A stretch of DNA of 64,000 bases from Peromyscus leucopus (lineage: Eukaryota > Chordata > Mammalia > Rodentia > Cricetidae): contig NC_051068.1 in NCBI RefSeq assembly GCF_004664715.2, forward strand, positions 53,888,953 through 53,952,952. The letters are read 5' to 3'. This document shows positions 37,906-49,256 of the stretch, one piece after another; the first letter of the stretch is position 1, and each line of letters opens with the position of its first letter. Below the pieces are notes generated by a model. The model was not told the origin of the DNA. It was given only the letters and a program-made list of their open reading frames with translations, and searched no databases. The translations under genes were made by a program, and so were the position numbers.

Positions 37906-39639
37906 CCATTTCTTTATTAATTGGCAATTAAAAAATAAGCACTCATAAAATTTAGATTCTCATTTAAAACTTTCATTTTAAGGAGAATAAAATATTTACA
38001 GAAAACAAAACATTGGTTTGTTCACGGTTCTACCTGTTAGTAACAAATGTGTTTTTGATATTTAGTTAACTTTATAAATAATTTCTCAACATTCAAAAAG
38101 CTCAAATTTAGTTCAGGTTATATTTATAACAACCAAGTATATAGTATGATGCATGATAGTCACATAAGCCAGTTGTGGTAAGTCACTGTAAAAGAAAACA
38201 ATTGTAATGTGTTGTACAATATCCCCATTGGGTTAGAGACTTAGGAGAAAATTCAAGCTAGAGAAGAAACATGAAGTACATTCTACATTAAGTCAACTTT
38301 GGGATCACACTGTAATATTATCACAAAATAATCACCTGTAATTCACAAGACATGGTTAAAATAGACTAATCATTGGGCTTTTTGAACAGCATAACTCGAA
38401 TAGGTAACATTGAGAAAGGCATGAATGCTTTATGCTGCAAATGACTTCCATTCTTCAGCATATTTATCTTTGAGGCCTTTTCTAAGATTTATCAAAATAA
38501 GCAAGGTTTCTTTTGTTTTGCTGGAATTTATTTTTAATATATATCAAGCACTTGTGCATTTCTTTTTATTATCTAAGTATGAGTTAGCCAAATTTCAATC
38601 TCCATCATGGTAAGAGAGATATTCTTTGTGTTTTCTGTTAAATCTCAGGGGAAAAATATGTATTAGAAACTCATTACACCTCCCTGATGGAATATAATAA
38701 TGTGGGTTAACAGTATGCAGTTGGGTTACCTTCTAAAGATTGCTTGGCATAATATGATTTTCACAAAGCATACTACAATTTGCTTTATTAGCTTACTCGG
38801 GGTTCTGAGAAGAAAATCAATATTTTTACAAGAGTACTTCTTCATAAAAATATAAGCACATACATATAACCAGGGACTAAATCTTTGTCTTTAGGCTTCT
38901 TATGTTTGTTTAGTTCATTGTGAACTTTAAGCTACTCTTCCACCATAAAGAGCCTACTGTGACAAAGCCTAGGAGATCATCTACCTGCAACTTTCCACAT
39001 ACCTATGTGACTTGGACAAAAATTGTGAGGGATACTTCTGGCTACAGAGCTTTACTTAGAAGTATTTTTTGTAATACCCAAGAAAAGTGGCTGGCCAACT
39101 CATCCTCTGACTTTCAAAATATTGCATTAATTCCAACTATTTACTTCCTCCATTAGATTTTGATTATGTTATTTTACATTTTTAGATTTAACTGTGACAC
39201 AAGTTCACATCATTGAAGATATTTGTAGGAATGACTCTCCAGTGGATCTGAAAACCTTGGAAGTGTCTAGCATATACAAAGAACTCAGATGTTTCACATG
39301 GTTGCAATTATCATTATTACTCTGCTCTGAATAATGGATAGAAACCGCTACATGAATAAAACTGTCAACAATATATTTAGGATATGAGACTCTTAAAGAA
39401 AAAAAGCAATTTAGTTATTTTGTACTTAATATCAAAATATTTAAGGCATAGTGTTTTATAAATTATTTGATCCAATTTTAAAAGGCATAGCAACTGTTTA
39501 ATATTTTATTTTAAATCTTATTTTATTACTGCTCAAAGTAACTAAGTTTTTGTGGTTTATGTTTAAACAGCACATTCTTTCTGAAATTTAAAATGTACTT
39601 CACAAACATAAGATGTATAGTTTTATTAAATTATGGTCA

Positions 39640-40070
39640 TTTGTGTCCCCCAATATTGACCCTAATAAACTTGTCTGGGGTCAGAGAACAGAACAGCCAC
39701 TAGATAGACAAAGAGGCCAGAAAATGGTGGCACACACCTTTAATCCTATCATTTGGGAGGCAGAGATCCATGTGGATCTCTGTGAGTTCAAGGCCACACT
39801 GGAAAGCAGCCAGACATGGTGGCTCTTGCATTTAATCTCAGGAAGTGATGGCAGGAAGCAGAAAAGCATATAAGGTGTGAGGACCAGGAACTAGAGGCTT
39901 TTAAGCTTGGATGTGGACACAGAGGCTTTCAGTCTGAGGAAACAGGATCAGCTGAGAAGTTGGCGAGGTGAGGTGAGCTGTGGCTTGTTCTGTCTCTCTG
40001 ATCTTTCAGAATTTACCCCAATAGCTGGCTCTGAGTTTTTGTGTTACATTGTTCTGATGGTGTGAGTATG
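39640..40070 (+). repeat. Composite B1-containing rodent repeat, copy 3 (variant)
   Basis: Opposite orientation to copies 1 and 2. It has a B1 5' half (GGTGGCACACACCTTTAATC, then GGCAGAGATCCATGTGGATC), a second partial start (CCAGACATGGTGGCTCTTGC), then GGAAGTGATGGCAGGAAGCA and an end CCAATAGCTGGCTCTGAGTT that is the complement of the first part of the other copies. The middle differs, so it is a subfamily or a recombinant. Confidence 0.65.
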
Positions 40071-40984
40071 AGAAATATATTGTTTTAAGAAAGTATGTAC
40101 CTAAAGAGAAGAGCAAGTGCTCTTTACATCTTACTCATCATGCTTGATAATGATGTTGTTTTAGAGTCTGTGCTTTCATGCGGCTGCACTGAAATCCACT
40201 GCAGTAGAAACCAGCGTTCTTTTTCTTGAAACTTCTCTCCACACCACTAGCTGACGGAGTGTATTTGCTCTCACTGCATTTCCTCTGTTAAGAATCTTTG
40301 ACCCCCTTCCTTTCCAGTCTGTCCCCCCTAATGGCAACTGCCAGAGCATCACTGCCGCTGTTGCTTATTCTGATCCTTTTCTGGCTGGGATAATGCATGG
40401 AGCAGCTGGCATTGTTCTCCTCTTAGTTCAGACGCTACTGTTGGGGAGTATACAGAATAAGGAAGTGCAGAGGTGCAACACAGACTACAGAAGAATGGGG
40501 GAGGATGTTCCTTTGGCCCTTTTACAACATCCATTTTTCTAGAGAAACAATTAGAAGTAGTGGTCTAGCTTAGCAGGAGCATTAATAGTTCAAAGGGAAA
40601 GACAAGAGATAATAATATATACCACAGCCTCTAAGTTGCTATTTAAATTTGTGGGACAGAAGTGTCTTCTTTTTATTCGATCTTAGATATTAATGTTCCA
40701 TATGCTTAGAACGTCACCTCTAAAACTCATGTGTAATTTGATTATTAATATATGTAGATTAAGCTTGACCTGGCTTTGGCCACCTTGTATTAAAATTTCC
40801 ATGACTGACTTTGACTTTGGCCAGTTTTTCCTGCACTTTTACTTAGGCAATCTCAATATAGTGGTTTGTGGAGCTTTACAGCTTTACGGTGTTGTCCTCT
40901 TGGATATCAACTGGAAACTAACGGCTCTGCTGAAGGCCACGTTTCCCTGACGTACTGTATACTAATAGCCCTACCCAGTTTGGT

Positions 40985-41172
40985 ACTAGTGACAAAATTC
41001 AGAGTTCATGCATGCTTGCAAGACTTCTGCCCCTGAGCTATACTGCCAAACTTTCCTTCCTGTCTTCCAATTTTAGAGACAGGTAGTTTTCAATAGGTAA
41101 GGCTGGCCTTACAAGTGACTAAAGTTCCCCTGACTCAGCTTCCTCAGTGCTGAGAAAGCAGCTGTACACCAT
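40985..41172 (-). mobile_element. B4-type SINE (ID-like head plus B1-like body)
   Basis: + strand: ATGCATGCTTGCAAGACTTC, CCCCTGAGCTATACTGCCAA, then TTTAGAGACAGGTAG and AAGGCTGGCCTTACAAGTGA. This fusion of ID-like and B1-like complements is the B4 layout. Confidence 0.6.
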
Positions 41173-41284
41173 CTAGAAAATCTAGATGATTCTATTTAAA
41201 TAGTTCTATGTATTATAAATGGAACCTAAGGCTTTGCACAGTTTACATAGATCCTCTACTCCAGAGCCTATCCGCAGTTATTGC

Positions 41285-41327
41285 AAAAAAACAAACAAAA
41301 AAAAAAAACCAAAAAAAAAAAAAAACC
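41285..41327. repeat. A-rich simple repeat
   Basis: Runs of A broken by a few C, with no clear SINE or L1 body before it. Confidence 0.85.
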
Positions 41328-42156
41328 ATGTTGTTGCCTCAAGTTTCTTGATATTTCATCACAAGTTAAAGGATTTACCATTAATAATGTTTCTGTGTAC
41401 ATTTTATTCCTTAAAATATGTTTAGTATCTATACATATGCAAATGTGTTGTACTTATAGGTGTCCACATACATATACTCATGAATTGTGTTTGTGCTAAA
41501 CACTGTTCTAAAGACTTTGAAATTTTGTTTTATTTGATGCTCATAAAGCCAATGCTAGCTCTTTGTTTCTCAGAGTCCCTGAAATACATTTTTCTTCAAA
41601 TATAAGTTAGGATGAAGTTCATCAGGGTTACCTTAGAGTCAGCTTTTTTATAAGACATGTTTTTTTTTTCTTCCATATGAGCACAGTTTTCTCAGTGTGA
41701 TACCACAGGTATTTTAGTTATTATCTGTATCTGTTAATGATTCCAGAAGCAGTATTTCTAACCTACATCAGAGATTATTCTGCTCAGGTTTTGTTGACCT
41801 TGTATCTATATCTGTTCTATTTTTTAAGTGTAATGTTAAGCTAATTTTACTAAAGTATAAATTGCATTTGCCAGAATGGCCAAGCATCACTAAATTATTT
41901 GTTTTGAAATTATAATTTGTAACTTCCTGAATGAAATATCTAACAATCTGTACTTATCTTGATAAATCACTTTTAAAGATGTCCATTACCGTTAAAGAAG
42001 ATATTGATTTGACTCAATTTTTATATAATTATGCCTGTATGTAAAATTATATTATTATATAACTATATTAATTTTGCAGTTAAAGATATATTAAGTAACA
42101 TGGTGCTTGAAATACATGATTAATAATAAATAGTGTTATGAAGAATGGTGTTTTAT

Positions 42157-42310
42157 AGCCAGGTAATGGTGGCTCATGCTTGTAATCCTAGCACTTGGGA
42201 GGCAGAGGAGACAGATTTCTGAGTTTCTGAGTTTGAGACCAGCCTGGTCTGCAGTGTGAATTTCAGGACAGTCGGGGCTACACATATAAACCCTGTCTAA
42301 AACTAGAAAA
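42157..42310 (+). mobile_element. B1 SINE, diverged
   Basis: GCCAGGTAATGGTGGCTCAT, CTAGCACTTGGGAGGCAGAG, GAGACCAGCCTGGTCTGCAG and GGGGCTACACATATAAACCC, plus an A-rich end. A small internal duplication (TTTCTGAG twice) is present. Weak flanking duplication (GTTTTATA / CTTTTATA). Confidence 0.88.
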
Positions 42311-43254
42311 AAATGTCTTTTATAAAATCATATAGTACGTGCAACAGTTTTAGAGAAACAGAGATTTTCTATTTTTACTAATTAGCATATAAGCTAATAA
42401 ATACCCAATTGGTCTTCTGTTTTTTCTGATAATTTTATCTCTTGGCTGATAAGAAATAGACATGGACACATTGTTGGACTGCAATATAATTTTCTACAGT
42501 GTTCCACTTTTGAGGTTTTTTTATTAGTTTGATCATCTTTAGTTTTTTTTTCTGTGATATATATGTCTTCATAGACAGTAACTTCTAACAACTGTTTACA
42601 TGCCAAGTACTGAAGATATTTTATAATCATTTTATGTTACTTCTTTGATTACTACTGTGGTGTATTTTCTAGAGTGGAAGAACAAAGATGAAATCACTTG
42701 GCTTCTGTCACATGATGACATGGTACATAATCAAATTAAAAGACACCATTTCTCCCAGTTTATCTATAATCAATCACCAATACAATGCTAATGTTAGCAT
42801 TTATTGCATGACATTAAGCAATTAGTTGAGTGATGGATTATGAAAGTTCATTCATACTTCCAGACAATAGTGAACTCAGAATTTTCATGTTTGGGGAGCT
42901 TGGGTGCTAGTGGTAGGGATTGGTGGGTGTTAACTAAAAAGTATTCTTAAATTTTGTTTTCTTGTACTAAGAATAGTTAGGTCCAAGGTGACTTGCCGAA
43001 CACTTACTTACCTAATGTCTTCTATCTTACTTAGCCTAGAGTCACGTGCAACACAGAGGCGGGAAAGTCTCAGTTGTGTAGGCTGGAAAAAGAAAATGAT
43101 TTTAAGGCAGGCTATAGGGGCATTATGACCTATGCCTGAGAGCTTCAGAAAATTCATTCTAGAAGAAGCTCCTTACCAGAATGGGAGAACACTTGTATAG
43201 CCCTGACCAGAGGGACAGTGAAGAATTCAGACCACTTGCCATCATCTAGCATCA

Positions 43255-43575
43255 AGATACCAACATTGATCGGATGGCTCACCCCCAAGCAGTGGGGTTG
43301 GGACCTGTCCCTTGTTCATGAGCTGGCTTTTTTGGAACCTAGTGCCTATGGTGAGACACTTTGTGCAGCCTTGGTTGCAGGGAGGAGGGGCTTGGACTTG
43401 CCTCAGCTGAATGTACCAGGCTCTGCGGACTCCCCATGGGAGACCTTGACTTGGAAGAGGTGGGAATGAGGGGTGGGTTGGGGGGAATGCTGGTGGGTGG
43501 GAGGAGGGAGGACAGGGGAATCCGTGGTTAGTATGTAAAATGAATAGAAAATCTCTTAACAGGAAAAAAAATAAA
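43255..43575 (+). mobile_element. L1 LINE 3' UTR, 5'-truncated
   Basis: GTTGGGACCTGTCCCTTG, GTACCAGGCTCTGCGGACTC and the G-rich run at 43460-43515, then an A-rich tail with AATAAAG. Same family as 6955-7480. The 83-residue frame is not coding. Confidence 0.88.
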
Positions 43576-45024
43576 GTTATCAGTATTCTCAGTGAGCCTG
43601 TTTAAAATCTAACTCTGCAACCCCTTTCAGCCTTCCAGGTGAGAGTGGTTCATGATAGGATGTTGTCTAGGAGACTTCCATGCCTGCTGATGCCCCATAA
43701 TACTTTATAGACTGCTGGCTTCAACCCTGTCAACCACATTAATGCCACACAATTCATTAAGAGGCTGCAGTCCAGGACCTGCCCAGCCATACCAATGCTA
43801 CTTAGTACATTTTTTTTTTCTAAACCAGTAAGTTAATCATTTTTGGAAACAACCATGATATTGCCTCTGTATTTTGTATGCTTACTTGGAGGTGATGCTA
43901 TGTATCATGTGGTTTTTAATACTTTCACAAAGCAACAGCTCTCACCTCATTTGGGATTTATCACAGGCACTTAATTGCCAGTAGTAGACTTTCTCTCTTG
44001 CTTGAATTATTTTTTATTTTTAAATTTCTGTGAACACTAAGCTGACATTATACAGTGGTCAGTGATGGACTCTTATTCAGTATTTGAAAGCCTACATTAG
44101 ACAGTCGATGACTTACACTCTATCATGGACACCTCTCTTGACTTGCACAGACTGTTCTTTTCCAGGGTCTACCTTATACCTCACAGAACCATCTGTTGTA
44201 TAATCTTAAGGTGTCTGTTCTTTTTATTCTCCATTTTCTGGAATAGTTTCTTAGTTCCTGCCTATTACAACCCCCCAACCCAATAATTGGATTGTCCCAT
44301 CTCATCAGTTTAAACCTGGGGCTATCATTTCCTGGCCACTTTATGATCACCTCCTAATAAAGACTCTGGACACCATGGCCTAGTCTGCTATTATAAAACA
44401 CAGGTTGTGACTCTAGCAACTGGGGAATTGCCTTCATTCAGGGTAAAAAGAAAATTAGTTTCCTTTAAATGGGTCTTTGAATCAAGCATATGGCAGGCAG
44501 TGAACTTGACATAGCTAATATAGTTTCTAGCCTAAAAATGGCATTTAAAAACAACTCATTTCATTTCCCATATGTACATTCAAAGAAATTTCACATTCTA
44601 TAATGCTAACCATACAGATTTTTAGATACATTAAATTTTTTATCTTAAGCTTGTCTTTTTACATTTACTTGCTAATGTAAATGTTAAGTCGTTTTCTTAA
44701 ATCTAGTAGGAAAGCAGACAATAAGACATTTAGCTTAAATGTTATGCTCACACAAATGCACTTTATAAAAAAAATGTCTTGCAGTGGCAAAAAACTGTAG
44801 GCTTTCAGACAAGGAGAAAGGCAAGGAACAGACATGCTGAGGTGAAACCCAGAAAGCATATGCAGGCATAGACAAGGGAAACAGCAGTTCTGCACTACAG
44901 TGCAGTGTTATGTCATTAACTGTCTTACTACTGTTGCTTTTATAATATTCCAACTCTGCAAATGCACTTCCTCATAGAGAATATCAGTGTGAGACCAATC
45001 ACTTTAAAGAGACGCACAGGCTCA

Positions 45025-45170
45025 CCAGACAGTGGTGGCACACGGCTTTAATCCCAGCACTTGGGAGGCAGAGCTGGGTGGATCTCTGTGAGTTGGAGGC
45101 CATCCTGGTCTACAAAGCAAGATCCAGGATAGCCACCAAAACTACATGAAGAAACCCTGTCTCAGTAAAA
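45025..45170 (+). mobile_element. B1 SINE
   Basis: CCAGACAGTGGTGGCACACG through AGAAACCCTGTCTCAGTAAA, flanked by near-identical GAGACGCACAGGCTCA (45009-45024) and GAGAATCACAGGCTCA (45171-45186). Confidence 0.93.
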
Positions 45171-45644
45171 GAGAATCACAGGCTCATAATATATAAAGTA
45201 CAGCAAACCAGTAAAAGAATTAATAATAGAGTATTAAGTTACCAGGTCTGGTATCTGCCTTATTAATCTGCATTTTCAATTGAATGTGTTTATTATCTTC
45301 TGAAACAATCTTATTTACTAACCAAGTACTGAACTGTGAGGTCTACAATTTTAAAAACCTTATTGTCCAATGGATAAGAAATGATAACTGTTATGTCATG
45401 ATACCAAATAATTTAAGTCTTTCATCAGGTTATGTGAATATTTTTCTTAATCTAAACTCTCATTTACAGACAGGGTATCTATAGGTAATATAATAAGATT
45501 ATATTAAAATGAAACAAAGAAATCACTCACTAATAATATGCTAGGTGAAGAACTCTGGTAGGAGATTCAGGAAGACATAGCATTGGGTATAGGAGTTGGT
45601 ATAAAAAAAAAAAAAAAGGTACATCCTGGGAGACAATACATGCA

Positions 45645-45777
45645 GGAGTGGTGGCTTCGATGGTAAGACCATCTGCTGCTCTTTCAATTCCCATATCAGG
45701 CAGAACACAATCATGTCTAACTCCAGTTCTTAAGGTTCTGATGTCTTCATTTGCCCAATACATACTTGAATTTACAT

Positions 45778-45834
<57 letters not shown>

Positions 45835-45870
45835 ACACATAAATAAAAACATTTAAATATTTTTACAAAG
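45645..45870 (+). mobile_element. B2-family SINE with expanded (CA)n
   Basis: GCAGGAGTGGTGGCTTCGAT, GACCATCTGCTGCTCTTTCA, ATTCCCATATCAGGC, CTAACTCCAGTTC, then (CA)n at 45781-45840 and ATAAATAAAAACATTTAAAT. The head is partly worn. The CA run arose where B2 has its CA-rich end. Confidence 0.75.
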
Positions 45871-46199
45871 ATTTGGAGGACATGTTTCCCATGTTTGAAT
45901 GTGTGTATCCATATACTATCCATATGTACATACGGCTAAATAAAACCATTCTAATATATAAGTATCCAATAAATTTCCAAATAAATAAATAAATTATTGC
46001 ATAATTATAGGATTAATGCGGGCATATGAGTATGATATTTGTTTATACTACTTGGAAACATGTTTTCAGATCACTAATTTTCAAGTTTGTTCATGTACTG
46101 TAATTTATATTTAAACATTCAATAAGTTTTGTTCACAGGTGTTTGTGCAAAGTCAGATAGCAGTAATCATCTCCCTGAAGCAACTCAATGAGGAATTCC

Positions 46200-46436
46200 A
46201 CAAGCAGTTATTGGTGCTGCTGCTGAAAACATACAGCAAATCCCTTGGCAGAAAAAGTTCCTCAGAGAAGAGCAAACCAATTAGTTATACAATCTCTGAC
46301 TTATCATACACATGGATAACAAATGAAAAAGATGCTATGAATTTGAAAAAGAGCAAGAACAAGTATATAGAAGGGGTGGAGGGAGAAAACGGAAAGGAAA
46401 ATGATGCAATTATAACTTAAAAATAAAATTAAAGCG
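46200..46436 (+). mobile_element. Old L1 (Lx-like) 3' end
   Basis: AACAAATGAAAAAGATGCTA then TGAATTTGAAAAAGAGCAAG, GGGTGGAGGGAG and AATGATGCAATTAT are familiar from old rodent L1 tails in + orientation, ending in an A-rich run. A 93-residue frame (46139-46420) runs through it; I regard that frame as chance. The left edge is uncertain. Confidence 0.55.
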
Positions 46437-46458
46437 AGCTTTAAAAATCCCCCCAGCA

Positions 46459-46621
46459 GCCGGGCATTGGTGGCGCACGCCTTTAATCCCAGCACTCGGG
46501 AGGCAGAGCCAGGCGGATCTCTATGAGTTCGAGGCCAGCCTGGGCTACCAAGTGAGCTCCAGGAAAGGTGCAAAGCTACACAGAGAAACCCTGTCTCGAA
46601 AAACCAAAAAAAAAAAAAAAA
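46459..46621 (+). mobile_element. Young, full-length B1 SINE
   Basis: Starts GCCGGGCATTGGTGGCGCAC and ends GTCTCGAAAAACC plus an A-tail, with CpGs still present at several sites. Target duplication AAAAATCCCCCCAGCA (46443-46458) against AAAAATCCCCACAGCA (46622-46637). The 109-residue minus-strand frame is its translation. Confidence 0.96.
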
Positions 46622-47454
46622 AAAAATCCCCACAGCAATTGGAGGAACATGTATTAATGGAATTAGCTAAATAAAAGGTAGATACCACAGCAAGGATATA
46701 CACACTTTACATGTCTTTATGACTAATGGGTTTGAGATGCTCCATCACTTTGTGCTAGCCTCTAATCCATGCAATAGGTTTAGACTGACAAATGGGCAAA
46801 AACAAAATACATTTTAAATAGTAGAAGTTCATATCTGAAACTTACAAAAATGTACCATCTGAAGGCCAGGTTAGATATGCTAATGTAATTGAATAAGCAT
46901 GCTGTAAATTTTTATTTCAGTATTACATAGTCATGAATGGATCACAAACATTGTTATCTACTTATGCATATTTCATACGAATGTCAACAAAAAGCAATGA
47001 AAAAATGTGAAAGGAAGATGTCTTGATTATTTGACTTGAGTAATTAGAGTCAAAGTGGTTTATTTTTTGTTTTTATACACATTGTGGTATTAATCACAGG
47101 GCGTGGGTACTAAGTGGCTGACTTCTAATTCCTGCTACATACATTTTAAAGTTCTGTAATATCTGAACAGTTTCTATCTATATCATATTCATTGTCCCAG
47201 TCTTAAAAAACAAATGTACATTTAATAAACACAGTGCCCACATTTTTGTATAACAAGAAGCCACCAATATGCTATACTGTTCAGGCATGAACACGATCTT
47301 ATAGTGTGTCTTCTAGTCCTTGCAGAAGTGAATATGAATCTATCATTATGTATTTTGTATCTTCCTATATAACTGCCCTGATAGACTCACTTTATGTGTA
47401 TTCTTATTGAATGCTTGTGACTTGACATAACTCCCATTTCTTGTAGAAATTTTT

Positions 47455-47610
47455 AGCTAAACATGTGGTATACTTGTAATACTAACATGCAAGTATCCAA
47501 GGCAGGCAGACTGCAGAGCATTTGTGACCAGCCTGGGCTACCTGATCAGTTTCAGGCCAGTCAAGGCTATAATGTGAGACACTGATTCACTAAAACAAAC
47601 AAGACAGAAA
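47455..47610 (+). repeat. Old, diverged B1 SINE
   Basis: CCAAGGCAGGCAGACTGCAG, GTGACCAGCCTGGGCTACCT and TTTCAGGCCAGTCAAGGCTA keep B1 order. Confidence 0.6.
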
Positions 47611-48419
47611 TGTGTGGTTTTGGCTCCACACTTATGTTGACTTACTTTAAGAAAAATAAGTGTCAACACCCAGAGAATAATTATATATGTAAGCAATTTC
47701 TATTATTTTACAATTCTTTTAATTTATATTGTATTTTTTTCACAAAATTGTAAAGACTCTTAACTTCAGATTTTAAAAAGTTAAATGGCATTTTCCATTA
47801 ATGCTGTTCTAATTTTTAAATGGCTATTGGTTTAGTCTCTATTTAATATTTAATAAACCTATCTTCACAGATTTTCAGTGTGTCCTGAAATCAGCAAAGT
47901 ACTTTTACATATATTATCATCATGTCTGGTTTGGACCAATGAATGAATGTACTACATAAAAATAAGTGCAAACTATGTTCAGGATCCCTTATCTTCTAGA
48001 CTGATGCTTCATTACAGGTAGTTCCCATTGTGGGAGAATATTACATATTGTAAAAACAGGGAAAATTATAACTTTTTTATTGGTGACTTTAAATTGTCAA
48101 CTGATTCCATAGTTTTAACTACCAATATTTGCTCTAAATGTGTAATAATAAAAAAAAAAAACCAACTGAGCTATCCTCTGTTAGGGATGTAAAAATGGTC
48201 TTAGTCTGTTACAAAGTCTGTGTTCCAATAACTAGGCTATTTCAAAACTGTGCACCCATTCATGCTTTCACCACTTGCTGAGCTTGGAGGCCTTTCAAGT
48301 ACACCTCAAAACACACAGACGCTTTCTTTTCTAGAGTTTGACCTCGATAGCAGGTATTCTTATCACTAGTCAACTAACTTCTCCTGACTTGTATTTCTCT
48401 TCTCTTTCTTTCTTTGACA

Positions 48420-48430
48420 TGCTGCAGTAG
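48420..48430 (+). promoter_or_regulatory. Tandem (NAGNAG) acceptor with UGC triplets before microexon C
   Basis: Two TGC triplets (48420-48425) sit directly before AG at 48426-48427, with a second AG at 48429-48430. UGC triplets near the acceptor are the known binding context of the neuronal splicing factor SRRM4 (nSR100), which promotes microexons of up to about 27 nt; the tandem AG allows a one-codon choice. The regulatory role is inferred from these known rules. Confidence 0.55.
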
Positions 48431-48454
48431 CTAACATATTATGGAGAGAAGAAG
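48428..48454 (+). CDS. Fstl5: Fstl5 27-nt microexon C (linker after the Ig domain)
   Basis: A 27-nt exon, too short for an ORF scan, found by following the frame from exon B: c + ta gives Leu, then ANILWREE and one base that joins exon D to make Gly. The joined peptide KTLANILWREEGLGIG matches my memory of the follistatin-like 4/5 proteins. Acceptor: a long pyrimidine run (48394-48415), then GACATGCTGCAG|TAG; donor GAAG|GTACCG, weak at +4 and +5. The acceptor is a tandem CAG/TAG: using the second AG would start the exon at 48431 and replace Leu-Ala by Pro. Because the length is divisible by three and both introns are phase 1, skipping keeps frame and replaces ten residues (LANILWREEG) by one Arg. 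Alternative use is therefore likely, but only transcripts can show it. Confidence 0.88.
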
Positions 48455-48634
48455 GTACCGAATTAAATTATATTTTATATTGTTCTGGCTTCTTGGCTTG
48501 ATTTTACTATATTTGCAGACTCATTTGTTTCAATATTTGGCTTATTTTTACTTTGACTCAAGATTTTTTTTATTGTACTCCAATTTTCTACTATAAACCT
48601 GGTGCTATTGAAATATTTATCACTTGAATAGGAC

Positions 48635-48953
48635 AGCAAATAGCTCAGTGGGTAAAGGCCCTTGAAACCAAACCTGAAAACATGAATTTGATCCTGGGAC
48701 ACATGGGGTAACAGGAGAGAACCAATTTCTTTTTTTTTTCTTTATTAAGAAATTGTTTATTCATTTTACATAGCAACCACAGATCCCCCTTTCTTCCCTC
48801 CTCCCGCTCCCTCACCAGCCTTTCCCTCAACCCACCCTTTATTTCCTCCTCTGAAAAGGTAAGGCCCCACATGGGGAGTCAGCAAAGCCTGGTACCAACT
48901 TCTACAGATTATCCTCTTGCCTCCTTCTGCATGCTTTGCCATACACACAAGCA

Positions 48954-49002
<49 letters not shown>

Positions 49003-49015
49003 CTAAGTGAATGTA
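48635..49015 (+). mobile_element. B3-family SINE split by an L1 end, with (CA)n tail
   Basis: Left part AAATAGCTCAGTGGGTAAAG, TGAATTTGATCCTGGGACAC and GGAGAGAACCAA; the right part resumes at ACTTCTACAGATTATCCTCT and runs into a CA run (48956-49001) and a short A-rich end. The two parts read as one B3. It starts about 180 bp downstream of microexon C. Confidence 0.8.
48731..48893 (-). mobile_element. L1 LINE 3' end nested in the B3 SINE
   Basis: Complement of the tail (TTTATTAAGAAATTG), pyrimidine-rich 3' UTR (48786-48850), and GGCCCCACATGGGGAGTCAG, which matches the + strand L1 tail at 43255. Flanked by ACCAATTTCT (48721-48730) and ACCAACTTCT (48894-48903), the duplicated target inside the B3. 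Strongly 5'-truncated (about 160 bp). Confidence 0.88.
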
Positions 49016-49097
49016 AAACATAGCAATTACTACTTCACTACAGGTCACTTTGATTCATTAAAATAGTCAGAAACTTCCATTATAATATTTTTAAGTG

Positions 49098-49256
49098 GCC
49101 GGGAGGTGGTGGCGCACGCCTTTAATCCCAGCACTCAGGTAGGTAGAGGCAGGCAGATCTTTGTGAGTTCGAGGCCAGCCTGGTCTACAGAGCAAGATCC
49201 AGGAAAGGCACAAAGCTACACAGAGAAACCCTGTCTCAAAAAACCAAAAAAAAAAA
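49098..49256 (+). mobile_element. Young, full-length B1 SINE
   Basis: GGCCGGGAGGTGGTGGCGCA through TGTCTCAAAAAACC and an A-tail. Target copies TATTTTTAAGTGG (ending 49098) and TATTTTAAGTGG (ending 49268) flank it. Confidence 0.95.

Noticed and set aside
40140..40540. Less AT-rich stretch that might be an exon or conserved element
   Set aside because: No frame joins the Fstl5 exons and no splice sites or known protein were seen; conservation cannot be judged from one sequence.
46139..46420. 93-residue + strand frame with a plausible-looking Lys-rich sequence
   Set aside because: It overlaps an old L1 3' end, resembles no family I know, and ends in an A-rich L1 tail.
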